The notes: generated from the sequence alone by a model not told the origin. Counted from the stretch's first letter, positions 44,449 to 53,370 are shown. The stretch: 64,000 bases of DNA from Eubacteriales bacterium (GCA_028694155.1 JAQUTY010000002.1:1-64000), one strand, 5' to 3'. A program made the numbers and translations.

Positions 44449-44455
44449 ATTTGAG
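44449..44455 (+). promoter_or_regulatory. Leader-anchoring sequence ATTTGAG
   Basis: ATTTGAG directly abuts the first repeat. This is the type II-A leader motif that fixes where Cas1-Cas2 inserts new spacers, and marks the csn2 side as the growing end. Confidence 0.75.
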
Positions 44456-45933
44456 GTTTGAGAGTAGTGTAAATCTATGGGGTAACAAAACTATTTTGTA
44501 AAGGAGGAAATGGAAAATGACGTTTGAGAGTAGTGTAAATCTATGGGGTAACAAAACACTTAACAGAAATACACAGTTATATTAACTGTTTGAGAGTAGT
44601 GTAAATCTATGGGGTAACAAAACTCATAGTACAGCTCCAACGCTCAGCAGTCGTTTGAGAGTAGTGTAAATCTATGGGGTAACAAAACAACGAGGACTGG
44701 CTACGCACTGGTGAAGGTGTTTGAGAGTAGTGTAAATCTATGGGGTAACAAAACTTGAAAGCGAGGACACCTTCACGGCTGGCTGTTTGAGAGTAGTGTA
44801 AATCTATGGGGTAACAAAACAACAATGATTTTGCGGTGCGTGGCGTTATTGTTTGAGAGTAGTGTAAATCTATGGGGTAACAAAACACTGGATTTTAGAG
44901 AGCCGCCGACATCCGTGTTTGAGAGTAGTGTAAATCTATGGGGTAACAAAACAAAGAAAAATGCTTTATTGTTGATGTTACAGTTTGAGAGTAGTGTAAA
45001 TCTATGGGGTAACAAAACAACGGCATCGGGGTTCATCCTGGGAACGGGTTTGAGAGTAGTGTAAATCTATGGGGTAACAAAACCGCCGTGTACGCCATGC
45101 GGACGCACGATGGTTTGAGAGTAGTGTAAATCTATGGGGTAACAAAACCCTGCATTTTTGGCAATCAAATATTCACCGTTTGAGAGTAGTGTAAATCTAT
45201 GGGGTAACAAAACCACAAAACGAGCTCCAAGCAACACTTCTTGTTTGAGAGTAGTGTAAATCTATGGGGTAACAAAACTCTGCTGCTGTCGGAGTGACCG
45301 TTTTTTCGTTTGAGAGTAGTGTAAATCTATGGGGTAACAAAACTGCGCAGGCGGTTATCGGTTGAAAAAGCCCGTTTGAGAGTAGTGTAAATCTATGGGG
45401 TAACAAAACGATGTTTGTTTTGACGGCGATTATCTGTATGTTTGAGAGTAGTGTAAATCTATGGGGTAACAAAACTTGTCAAGACTCGCTTACATGAAGC
45501 CATCGTTTGAGAGTAGTGTAAATCTATGGGGTAACAAAACGGGCACAAAATGCAGAGTGATGTCTTGCTGTTTGAGAGTAGTGTAAATCTATGGGGTAAC
45601 AAAACCCAAGGCTTCAAGCACAGATGTTACCACTCGTTTGAGAGTAGTGTAAATCTATGGGGTAACAAAACATATCGCAACAGCATAACATACGCAACAA
45701 GTTTGAGAGTAGTGTAAATCTATGGGGTAACAAAACTTATCAATGTATATCGTGCTCGGCAGCCCGTTTGAGAGTAGTGTAAATCTATGGGGTAACAAAA
45801 CCATTTGATAATGATATTGATAGTTTAGAATGTTTGAGAGTAGTGTAAATCTATGGGGTAACAAAACAAATTATGAAAGACTTTTATTGCGCATATGGTT
45901 TGAGAGTAGTGTAAATCTATGGGGTAACAAAAC

Positions 45934-46120
45934 CTACGACGACGAAGAGGAGGATTGGTATAACGAGTGAATTCGGGCACATTGAGATTTAACAAAACGA
46001 ATCGCCCCGCCCGTGGCATTGTAACGGGCAGAAGGAATTATAATGATAATACTTATAATATTTGTAGCCTTTGTTCTTGCGATTTTTGAGTGTGCACGCC
46101 GCTCGTAATCGCCAATAAAG
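45934..46120 (+). other. Anomalous 187-bp insert in a spacer position
   Basis: It lies between two perfect repeats (45898-45933 and 46121-46156) where 30 bp are expected. Its first 37 bp read as a C-terminal coding end (YDDEEEDWYNE, stop). Then come a small hairpin GCCCGT/ACGGGC, a ribosome site AGAAGGA and a complete 21-codon ORF. It looks like a piece of phage-type genome. Only TAACAAAAC at 45990-45998 recalls a repeat end. Confidence 0.75.
46043..46108 (+). CDS. 21-aa hydrophobic peptide inside the array
   Basis: ATG at 46043 follows AGAAGGA by six bases. The peptide begins MIILIIFVAFVLAIF and ends CARRS, a single membrane-type helix with a basic tail. Such tiny peptides occur in phages and as type I toxins. 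It may be a passive part of a captured DNA fragment. Expression from the array transcript is possible but unproved. Confidence 0.4.
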   Translation: MIILIIFVAFVLAIFECARRS

Positions 46121-46263
46121 GTTTGAGAGTAGTGTAAATCTATGGGGTAACAAAACCTGCGCACATTCTTCGTTGCGTGATTAAGCGTTTGAGAGTAGTG
46201 TAAGTCTATGGGGTAACAAAACGCTATCTCTTAATTAACCCTGAATTGGCGTATCCGTCAACA

Positions 46264-46944
46264 TCATATCGCAGCCAGCCCTTCCGATACCATTTTGCGG
46301 AGGGCAGGCAATTCTTTTGTCACGGTATGCCACAGCAGCGTAATATCGACATTCATAAACAGCGCATCTCGCAGCATTACGCAGCCATGTTGTGCCTGAA
46401 AAAAAGCGTCCTTATCGCCAATCCATTCTCCGTTGGGAAACTGCGACATAACCTGTCCCAATAATTGAATATTTCTTGTCACGGCATCTTGGATTGTGCT
46501 ATCGAGCAAAAACAGTTCCTCATTCACTCCTTGGCAGCTATTGAGAATGCGATCAATGACCCAAATGACGCTGTTTCCGTTTTTGATGATGCGGTCTGCT
46601 TTTGTCATGCTTTCCTTTGGGGCATTATCTTTGGACAAGGCTTTTATTCGGTAAAAATCAATGCTGATTTTCTTGAAATGCTCTAATACCGTGGGCTTTA
46701 GGCATGAAAAGGTAATCAGGTCAATCGGCTTTTGCAGCAGTTGCCAAAGTTCATATTGTAATTGTCCGAATTGAATCAGCGTGCCGTTGGGCGGCATGTC
46801 TACCAGCAAGTCTAAATCGCTGGTTTCTTTATCTTCCATTCTGGCTACGGAACCAAAAATTCTTGCATTTGATACGCCGTACTTATCGAATATACTGCAT
46901 ATTTGCTCGTAATTCTCTATAACTAATTCCGACACAACACCCAT
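46264..46944 (-). CDS. MNT-HepT fusion, HepT active site lost
   Basis: 226 aa. N-terminal half: nucleotidyltransferase domain (MntA type) with IFGSVARMEDKETSDLDLLVD, active-site GS and the DxD intact. C-terminal half: HepT (HEPN) helix bundle. The HepT RNase motif R-x4-H-x-Y, usually like LRNILIHEYFGID, is here LRDALFMNVD; the His and Tyr are gone by a short deletion. In MntA-HepT the antitoxin adds AMPs to that Tyr, so this fusion is probably no longer a classic toxin-antitoxin. Start at 46944 chosen by the upstream GAGG. It converges on the CRISPR array. Confidence 0.75.
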   Translation of the reverse strand: MGVVSELVIENYEQICSIFDKYGVSNARIFGSVARMEDKETSDLDLLVDMPPNGTLIQFGQLQYELWQLLQKPIDLITFSCLKPTVLEHFKKISIDFYRIKALSKDNAPKESMTKADRIIKNGNSVIWVIDRILNSCQGVNEELFLLDSTIQDAVTRNIQLLGQVMSQFPNGEWIGDKDAFFQAQHGCVMLRDALFMNVDITLLWHTVTKELPALRKMVSEGLAAI

Positions 46945-47116
46945 TTTGTCATTTCCTCGCATTCACTAAAAATAGTCCAGCCGACAACGTTCAATTTATC
47001 GAGTTCATTGTACCACGCTCCGCACAAGCACCGCAACCATTTATCCCTCTATCAATTAAGTATTGGTTGTGGTTGTGGTTGTGAGTCGGAACGATCAAGA
47101 CCATTCCTTTTCATAC

Positions 47117-47150
47117 AAAATAAGCCCCCAAAGCACAGTACTTTAGGGGC
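47117..47150 (-). terminator. tRNA-type terminator
   Basis: GCCCCTAAAG / CTTTGGGGGC stem with TTATTTT on the minus strand, right after the tRNA-Arg 3' fragment. It is the original chromosomal terminator. Confidence 0.8.
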
Positions 47151-47154
47151 AATT

Positions 47155-47200
47155 TGGCGTTCCCGGGGAGATTCGAACTCCCGACCTTCCGCTTAGGAGT
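47155..47200 (-). repeat. 3' fragment of tRNA-Arg(CCT), element boundary (att)
   Basis: Minus-strand reading from the anticodon loop CTCCTAA through GCGGA, AGGTC, T-arm GGGAG-TTCGAAT-CTCCC, acceptor CGGGAAC and GCCA. The 5' half is missing and upstream bases cannot pair. Integrases of tRNA-targeting elements cross over in this region, so this is the duplicated attachment site at one end. The intact tRNA should lie past the right end of the window. Confidence 0.8.
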
Positions 47201-47427
47201 TCAAAAAATCCACTTTTCACTGGTGCACCCACCTTTCCTGTAATGCCCTTAAAAGCCCGTGAAATCAAGCATTTAAGGCAATTTGAATTTCCTGTGAGTA
47301 CCGTAGCGTAACCCCCAAAACCCCACTGTTTTTTGCCCCATATTGCAAATTTATTAGCAGAACCAGTCGGGATAGGATGTGCGTTCAACTGAAAAAGTGA
47401 ATGCTGTGTCCTACAATAGCCTTACAT

Positions 47428-47464
47428 ACAAGAGCCGCTTGCTGTGAAAATAAGCGGCTCTTGT
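47428..47464 (-). terminator. Hairpin after the SMC-like gene
   Basis: ACAAGAGCCGCTT / AAGCGGCTCTTGT stem with an 11-bp loop, 15 bp past the stop at 47479. The T-run is weak. Confidence 0.65.
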
Positions 47465-47478
47465 AATAATAAGTAAAG

Positions 47479-49089
47479 TTACATCAAATTTATAGACAGC
47501 TGGGAAAGCAAGCCGACAAAATCGCTGTTATCTGCTGTGCCAAGTAATTTGTATGGCTCATGTGAAGTGTAATCAATATGGTGAGCTTCCACAATATCAT
47601 CATATTTACCAAGTTCTTCAGCTTTAAGTGTAGTCGTTAAAATCATTTGATTGGTTACGCCCTTGCAAAGATCAATTACTTTCGCTTCTTTTGCGGTTGA
47701 CAGATCTTCGGCTCTAAAGGAGTCAACAACTATGGTGTAAGAATGATTAAGCACTTTTCTGAGTGAAAGAAGCTTTACTAAATGAAAGATAGTTGACTCA
47801 CTTCCAGAGTAGACTTCATCCTTTTTGGTAAATAGAGCATCAAATACTAAATTCCCATTTTCATCTATTTCTTTATAGTACTGATTCATATAGGTCAGTA
47901 TAGATTGAAAAAGAAGATTTCGCTTTTCTTTGGTATCTTGAGATGCATTCTCGCTGTTTTTAAGAAGAGCTTCCTTGCGAGAAATTAGCTCTTCTATTTC
48001 ATTCAAGCGCTTTTCGGCATCTGAGGCATTAAAAATGTCTCGTTTATATGCGACAATTGATTCCAGTGAAATACTATCATCAGTCATTATGCCTTGTAGT
48101 AGACTTTGTTGTTCGGTAATTTGAGCACTCAACTTTTCGATTTCTTCATCGTAAGCTGCAATTTTCTCTTGGATAGAGGAAATAATTTCACCTCTCATTT
48201 CGGCTGTAGACACATCAAATGCATAAGAAGACTGCTTCGATGCACTAAATGAAATATTGGTTGAATTGCAATCCATACATCGCAATTCCCCACAATCCAT
48301 GGTTCGATTAAGAGAGCGGAGTTCCTTAACTGTCGTTTCCCACTTAGCTTTTCGCGTAGCAGCTGCATTTCTTGCTTTGCGAAATTCGGAGATTTTATCA
48401 TTGATTTTTTCCATATCGGATACTTTTTTAGAAAAAGATTCACGATCGCTATTGGCACTCAAATAGGATATAGGAGCTTTTGTGGATTTCAAAATTTTGT
48501 GTTGCTTCAAGATTAGACTTTTTTCTTCTTTTAGTTTATACAACTCTTTTTTTGTTTTATCTATCTCATCTTGGTTTAACTCAAGGTCTGACAAACCGCA
48601 CATATCGAAAAGCATGCTAATGAAATCGGATTTATTATAATATCCCGCATGAGATATAGAGGATGTATCTTTTTTATCTTGCCCAATAAAGAACACTTGA
48701 AAAAACAGAACGGGGTCGACTATTCTTGTCATCTGGTTCTTTATTATTGATGGAAGCGGAAAAATATTCTTTGACCAATAGCGTTTCAGTTCAGATGTAT
48801 TGTCAAAAATCATAAGTGAATTCTTCGTTTTAAGAACGAAAGTGTCATTATATCTGCAGATTTTATACAAATTTGCATTTACTTCAAATTCAACATAATG
48901 ATAGTAATATCTGTACTCAAAAGTGACCGGAAAAGTAGGCTCATTTCCCAATGCATACATAAGAGATTGAACAACAATGGTTTTCCCTTTATTATTATCA
49001 TCGCTTGAAATAATGTTAAGACCATCCGTTAAATTTGATTCAATGTAGGATTCATCTTTGTTTCCTAGAGCTATTTTTTTAATTATCAA
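47479..49089 (-). CDS. SMC/Rad50-like ATPase with zinc hook (LmuB-like)
   Basis: 536 aa. Walker-A-like SSDDNNKGKT (about 29-37, Gly-poor), two coiled-coil arms (about 165-260 and 300-400) around a zinc hook CGELRCMDC (Cys271/Cys274), ABC signature YSGSES (about 430) and Walker B YTIVVDS (about 452). The size and build match short SMC ATPases of Lamassu (LmuB) and ABC-three-component systems. It overlaps the nuclease gene by four bases (ATGA). It should sense foreign DNA ends or replication and release the nuclease. The degenerate Walker A is odd. Confidence 0.75.
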   Translation of the reverse strand: MIIKKIALGNKDESYIESNLTDGLNIISSDDNNKGKTIVVQSLMYALGNEPTFPVTFEYRYYYHYVEFEVNANLYKICRYNDTFVLKTKNSLMIFDNTSELKRYWSKNIFPLPSIIKNQMTRIVDPVLFFQVFFIGQDKKDTSSISHAGYYNKSDFISMLFDMCGLSDLELNQDEIDKTKKELYKLKEEKSLILKQHKILKSTKAPISYLSANSDRESFSKKVSDMEKINDKISEFRKARNAAATRKAKWETTVKELRSLNRTMDCGELRCMDCNSTNISFSASKQSSYAFDVSTAEMRGEIISSIQEKIAAYDEEIEKLSAQITEQQSLLQGIMTDDSISLESIVAYKRDIFNASDAEKRLNEIEELISRKEALLKNSENASQDTKEKRNLLFQSILTYMNQYYKEIDENGNLVFDALFTKKDEVYSGSESTIFHLVKLLSLRKVLNHSYTIVVDSFRAEDLSTAKEAKVIDLCKGVTNQMILTTTLKAEELGKYDDIVEAHHIDYTSHEPYKLLGTADNSDFVGLLSQLSINLM

Positions 49090-50117
49090 TTTTGAACACC
49101 ATCCTTAACTACGGAAATAAAGTATTTCAGCGATTGAACATCAAAATCTGGCGAGGAAGCGCAAAGTCTGCGATCCAAGTTACTATATATGCATTTCACA
49201 TCATCGTTTGGAGAAGTAATAATTGCGTTATAGACACTTTCAAAGATGCTCCAAAACGACTCAGCCGCATTTTTATTAAAGAGTGCTCTGCATAAAGTTC
49301 TTTGGCACTCATCTACCAGATCTTTTTGACGTTCTGGAGGACAAGCATATAATAGAGGAAAGAATGAAAGTGGAACACCTTGTTCAACAGGGTCTCTGTT
49401 AATTATCCGCTGTAGTGTTAATAGTCGGATTTCGTTTGTGGTGAGATGTCGATAATAATTCAATGCTTCATCCACCGTTTGGATAGTAATGCCCTCAACA
49501 TTTGATATATTCTTTTTGCTAGCCTGGATATCTCTTATTTCGTTAAAAATTGCGTCTAGTATTTTGTCTTCAGGTATTATTGTTGGATGATTCTTGATGA
49601 TAGCTTTAACATATTCACGTGGCTGTTTGTCATCTATGACAAACAGTACTTTTTTCAAAAAATCATCAACATTCTCATCAGTAATAGACGACTTTTCAAT
49701 GTATTCTTTTTCGTCTGCTTCAGCAATAAGACCAGTTCTTAAACTTGCAATAGATTTCGCCGTTACATTGCCAATCCCAAATGTGTTTTGTGATGAATCA
49801 ATTCTAAAGTTATCGCTTACACCGCCGACAAATAGAATATATTTGCTAAAGTCTATTTGGCTTAAGTAATTCTTGAAAAGCGTAACCAATTCTCGCCCCA
49901 AAGACTTAGGATAATTATTTGAGTTGGCCTTTGATTGCAAATCCCATAAAGTAGTGGTAAAACGATCCATTCCAGTCAAATCGTTAAAAAAATCAACAAC
50001 AAAATAATGGATTTGGTCACTATCGTTTCTGAAATTCATTAAATATAGCAAAGCTTTTGTTTCTGCTTCTGCCCCGGATTTTCGCAATTTTTCACTTGAT
50101 TTAACTGTATAAGGCAT
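49086..50117 (-). CDS. Cap4/DUF4297-like nuclease effector (LmuA-like)
   Basis: 343 aa. The N-terminus KSGAEAETKALLYL and the run VVDFFNDLTGMDRF...LWDLQSKA give a PD-(D/E)xK-type site: Asp46/Asp51, then D59-x-Q-x-K63, as in DUF4297/Cap4 double-strand DNA nucleases. The rest is helical, of unknown family, and may bind the ATPase. Two-gene nuclease-SMC operons are the core of Lamassu. It follows the Xre gene by 34 bp. Confidence 0.7.
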   Translation of the reverse strand: MPYTVKSSEKLRKSGAEAETKALLYLMNFRNDSDQIHYFVVDFFNDLTGMDRFTTTLWDLQSKANSNNYPKSLGRELVTLFKNYLSQIDFSKYILFVGGVSDNFRIDSSQNTFGIGNVTAKSIASLRTGLIAEADEKEYIEKSSITDENVDDFLKKVLFVIDDKQPREYVKAIIKNHPTIIPEDKILDAIFNEIRDIQASKKNISNVEGITIQTVDEALNYYRHLTTNEIRLLTLQRIINRDPVEQGVPLSFFPLLYACPPERQKDLVDECQRTLCRALFNKNAAESFWSIFESVYNAIITSPNDDVKCIYSNLDRRLCASSPDFDVQSLKYFISVVKDGVQN

Positions 50118-50151
50118 CTTAATACCACCTTTACTACCTAAAATATAAAAT

Positions 50152-50364
50152 TCACAGACTATCAGTTCTACTTATCTCCATGACATCCTCGATATTGCAC
50201 TCCAGCGCAGTACATATCTTATCGAGTACATCGGTTGTCACACAGCCATTTCTGCCCATCTTGGTAACAGAGGCGGTACTAATTCCAGCCAACCGGCACA
50301 GCTCGCCTTTTTTCATATCTTTATCAATCAGCAATTTCCAAAGTCTTTTATAGCTTACAGCCAT
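50152..50364 (-). CDS. Xre-family regulator (HTH_26 type)
   Basis: 70 aa. Helix-turn-helix KKGELCRLAGISTASVTKMGRNGCVTTDVLDKICTALECNIEDVME. It is the first gene of the nuclease/ATPase operon and probably controls it, as small Xre proteins do in many defence loci. Confidence 0.85.
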   Translation of the reverse strand: MAVSYKRLWKLLIDKDMKKGELCRLAGISTASVTKMGRNGCVTTDVLDKICTALECNIEDVMEISRTDSL

Positions 50365-50395
50365 TCTTGCACCTCATTAGTCTACATACAAACAA

Positions 50396-50429
50396 AGAAA
50401 TCCCTGTCGTGAATGACAGGGATTTCTTA
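50396..50429. terminator. Strong hairpin between divergent genes
   Basis: AAGAAATCCCTGTC / GACAGGGATTTCTT, perfect 14-bp arms, six-base loop, upstream of the Xre gene and 212 bp before parA. It could insulate the operons or be a protein-binding site. Confidence 0.5.
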
Positions 50430-50640
50430 ATCTACATTTTATGCCTGCCAAAGCACGCAACAGCGCATTTGACAGCGTTGTATATTATTGTACAGCAATA
50501 TTTCGGAAAAATCAACCAATTTTGATGTTTTCGCTTGAATTGTGCGCTTTTCATGTTGTTTTTGCTGCCATATTTATTACATAGCCGTCCATTTCATCTT
50601 GAGGTGGGCGGCTAAATCTATGTAAAGGAGGAAAACCGCA

Positions 50641-51468
50641 ATGTCAAATAGCAAAGTGATTGCCGTTGCAAATCAGAAGGGCGGTGTCGGAAAGACTACC
50701 ACCACCGTCAATCTCGGTATCGGACTGGCAAACGAGGGCAAAAAGGTGCTACTTGTGGACTGTGATCCACAAAGCGACCTCACTACCTGCCTTGGCTTTC
50801 CCAATGCGGATAATCTGCCTGTTTCTATCTCCACGATGATGGAACGGGTAATCCGCGATGAAGATTTTCAGCAAAGCGACGGCATTTTGCACCACGCAGA
50901 GAATGTTGATCTGATGCCCTCAAACATCGAGCTGTCCGCTATGGAGATGACCTTGGTAAATGCCATGAGCCGTGAGTTTACGCTGCGCACATATATCAAT
51001 GAAGTCAAAAAGAATTACGATTATGTGATTATTGACTGTATGCCGTCGCTCGGTATGATTACCGTCAATGCGCTGGCAGCCGCCGACAGCGTGATTATTC
51101 CGGTGCAGGCGCACTATCTTCCGGCAAAGGGTATGACGCAGCTTATCAAAACCATTTCCAAAGTCAAAAAGCAAATCAATCCGAAATTGCAGGTGGATGG
51201 CATTTTGCTCACCCTTGTTGACGGGCGCACTAATCTTGCAAAGACAACGGCAGACACCCTGCGGCAAAGCTATGGGAGTGCTCTTAAAATCTATAAGAGT
51301 GAAATTCCGCTTGCTATCAAAGCCGCTGAAATCAGCGCCGCAGGTAAGAGCATTTATGCCTATGACAAAAACAGCAAGGTTGCGAAATCCTACGCAGACT
51401 TTTCAAAGGAGGTGTTGACCGATGGCGAAAAGCAACGGCATAAATCTGAACTTGCCCACAGTAGATGA
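50641..51468 (+). CDS. parA: ParA/Soj-family ATPase
   Basis: 275 aa. Deviant Walker [29 protein letters not shown] and [15 protein letters not shown]. It is the partition ATPase typical of integrative and conjugative elements in Clostridia. AAAGGAGG precedes the ATG. It overlaps parB by 47 bp in another frame. Confidence 0.92.
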   Translation: MSNSKVIAVANQKGGVGKTTTTVNLGIGLANEGKKVLLVDCDPQSDLTTCLGFPNADNLPVSISTMMERVIRDEDFQQSDGILHHAENVDLMPSNIELSAMEMTLVNAMSREFTLRTYINEVKKNYDYVIIDCMPSLGMITVNALAAADSVIIPVQAHYLPAKGMTQLIKTISKVKKQINPKLQVDGILLTLVDGRTNLAKTTADTLRQSYGSALKIYKSEIPLAIKAAEISAAGKSIYAYDKNSKVAKSYADFSKEVLTDGEKQRHKSELAHSR

Positions 51469-52390
51469 TCTGTTTTCCACAGAGGAAAGCCGTGCGGAAG
51501 AAAAGCTGCAAAAAGTGCAGGATTTGCCGCTGTCTGAAATTGATACCTTTCCAGACCACCCGTTTCAGGTAAAGGAAGATGAAGCAATGCTTGAAATGGT
51601 GGACAGTATCAAACAGTTTGGAGTTCTCACACCTGCTGTTGCACGGCAAAAGGAGGACGGACGATATGAGCTAATCAGCGGACACCGCAGAAAACGGGCG
51701 TGTGAGTTGGCAGGGCTTGAAACGCTGCCCACGGTTGTACGGCAAATGAGCCGTGATGAAGCCATTATCTTTATGGTGGACAGCAACTTGCAGCGTGAAA
51801 AGATTCTACCCAGTGAAAAAGCGTTTTCTTTGAAAATGCGGCTTGAAGCAATGAAAAGGCAAGGACAACGTACAGACTTAACTTGTGCCCCAATGGAGCA
51901 CAAGTCGGAAAACGCAAAATCACGAGATATTCTTGCAGAGAAAACTGGCGATAGCCGAGAACAGATTCGTCGATATATCCGCCTTACTGAGCTTATTCCC
52001 GAAGTTTTGCAAATGGTAGATGAGGGTGACATTGCTTTTCGTCCTGCCGTGGAAATCTCTTACTTGCCAAAAGAGGAACAGCAGGCATTGCTTGAAACAA
52101 TGGAATGTGAGGACTGCACACCCTCCTTGGCACAGGCAATCAAGATGAAACAGTTTTCTCAAAACGGAAAGCTCAATGATGAGGTCATTCTCTCTATTCT
52201 TTCGGAGGAAAAGCCCAATCAGAAAGAAAAATTCACTTTTAAGGCAGAACGGCTGCGGCAATATATCCCGAAAAATCTCCCACCACAGCAAACCGAGGAT
52301 TATGTGATAAAAGCGCTTGAGCATTATCAGCGGTTTCGGTGCGGCGGCAAACGCCCGTGGCAGCGCGGTGTTTGCCACCAACCTGTATAG
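51422..52390 (+). CDS. parB: ParB-family protein with replaced C-terminus
   Basis: 322 aa. The ParB domain is intact: [47 protein letters not shown] and helix-turn-helix around [23 protein letters not shown]. The conserved end [13 protein letters not shown] (to about 52330) is followed by an unrelated Arg/Gly tail, because here the sequence joins a fragment of a different gene. DNA binding should persist. Confidence 0.82.
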   Translation: MAKSNGINLNLPTVDDLFSTEESRAEEKLQKVQDLPLSEIDTFPDHPFQVKEDEAMLEMVDSIKQFGVLTPAVARQKEDGRYELISGHRRKRACELAGLETLPTVVRQMSRDEAIIFMVDSNLQREKILPSEKAFSLKMRLEAMKRQGQRTDLTCAPMEHKSENAKSRDILAEKTGDSREQIRRYIRLTELIPEVLQMVDEGDIAFRPAVEISYLPKEEQQALLETMECEDCTPSLAQAIKMKQFSQNGKLNDEVILSILSEEKPNQKEKFTFKAERLRQYIPKNLPPQQTEDYVIKALEHYQRFRCGGKRPWQRGVCHQPV

Positions 52391-52523
52391 CGGCAAAGAG
52401 AGCCGGTATGAACGCCGCGACATTCAAGGTGAGGTCAAGCCGGAGCATATTCCGCATTGGTCTATGGAAAAAGCGGCAAAGATACGGGAACGCGAAAAGA
52501 AAAGGCATGAGCCGGAGCGATAA
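52331..52523 (+). pseudogene. 3' fragment of another element gene fused behind parB
   Basis: In a different frame from parB, the sequence encodes [23 protein letters not shown]...EHIPHWSMEKAAKIRE, a well-formed C-terminal end without its own start. It marks a deletion that removed everything between parB and this gene. The parent gene was not identified. Confidence 0.55.
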
Positions 52524-52620
52524 TATGATATAATACTTGATAGATAAATCGGAATTTATATTAGTGAGATTATTTATATAATGAACACGAAACAAATTGT
52601 ATTTTAAGAGGTGCGGTTTC

Positions 52621-53370
52621 ATGGAAAACACAAATTGTCCATGTAAAAAGAAGAATTGCGAACGTCACGGAAATTGTGATGACTGCAGAAAACATCATGA
52701 TGATTCTAAAAAACAAAGACCAGTCGCCTGTGAAATGGCACAGGGAAAGCCCGTATTCAAGGATATAATCCTTATCTTGATTTGCCTGACTGTTATTCAA
52801 AGCTTTTTTCTTGGAACGAAACGGATTGTGTTCATCTATATAACAGAAACTTTTTATTCCAGAAGCATAGTCACATTGATTTCCATGATAGTCGTTTTTG
52901 CAGTCACTATTCTATATAGCAGACGAAAAAAATACAGTTTATCTGTTTTTCCACAAACATTTAGTTTGCCATACATAGTCATTACCCTGATTGCAGCTGG
53001 CTTTTATGTGTTTACGTTGTTTTTTGTAAAAACATTTACTCTACAAAATGCCCTGATTTTGTTATACGGGAGCATTGTTACACCAATATTGGAAGAATTA
53101 CTTTTCAGAGGGGTCATTTGGAACAAATTAAACAAGTGCTTTGATAAAGAATGGAAAACCTTTCTGACTGTGACTGTGTTGTTTGCTTTGTGGCACATCG
53201 GATACGCAATCGGAATATATCTCTGGAATGGTGGAAACTTACTTAATGTAATCATGATGAAAGTAATAACCGGTGCAATATTTGGAGCGATGTTAGGTTC
53301 ATTGAGGTACAAAACTAAAAACTGTTATTCGGGAATACTTGTTCATGGAATATTGAATGTATTAGGCTGA
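52621..53370 (+). CDS. CPBP-family intramembrane protease with Cys-rich N-terminus
   Basis: 249 aa. Residues 4-40 are Cys/His-rich (CPCKKKNCERHGNCDDCRKHH), a small separate zinc-type domain. Then come six to seven membrane helices with the CPBP motifs EELLFRGVIW (EExxxR) and LFALWHIGYA (FxxxH). Such Abi-type proteases serve bacteriocin immunity or protein processing. AGAGGTG precedes the ATG. Confidence 0.82.
   Translation: MENTNCPCKKKNCERHGNCDDCRKHHDDSKKQRPVACEMAQGKPVFKDIILILICLTVIQSFFLGTKRIVFIYITETFYSRSIVTLISMIVVFAVTILYSRRKKYSLSVFPQTFSLPYIVITLIAAGFYVFTLFFVKTFTLQNALILLYGSIVTPILEELLFRGVIWNKLNKCFDKEWKTFLTVTVLFALWHIGYAIGIYLWNGGNLLNVIMMKVITGAIFGAMLGSLRYKTKNCYSGILVHGILNVLG

Larger units (their letters stand above)
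44456..46222 (+). CRISPR. Type II-A CRISPR array, 25 repeats
   Basis: The 36-bp repeat starts GTTTGAGAGTAGTGTAAATC and ends GGGGTAACAAAAC. Twenty-five copies were counted, starting at 44456, 44522, 44588 and so on to 46187. Spacers are 29-30 bp except one of 187 bp (45934-46120). All repeats appear identical except the last (46187-46222), which has GTAAG for GTAAA. Transcription is on the plus strand from the leader next to csn2. No spacer was found by eye to match elsewhere in the window. Confidence 0.98.

Noticed and set aside
45964..45998. A 26th, highly degenerate repeat in the 187-bp segment
   Set aside because: Only the last nine bases (TAACAAAAC) match; the rest reads better as unrelated DNA.
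44607..46164. Open frames across the CRISPR array on both strands with repeated FCYPIDLHYSQT-type peptides
   Set aside because: They are translations of the repeat unit, not genes.
44492..46186. Self-targeting spacers
   Set aside because: Reading by eye found no spacer matching other parts of the window; a full search was not possible.
47008..47388. Short frames across the tRNA-Arg fragment
   Set aside because: Their sequence is the reading of tRNA bases (for example SGRSGVRISPGTP), a known annotation artefact.
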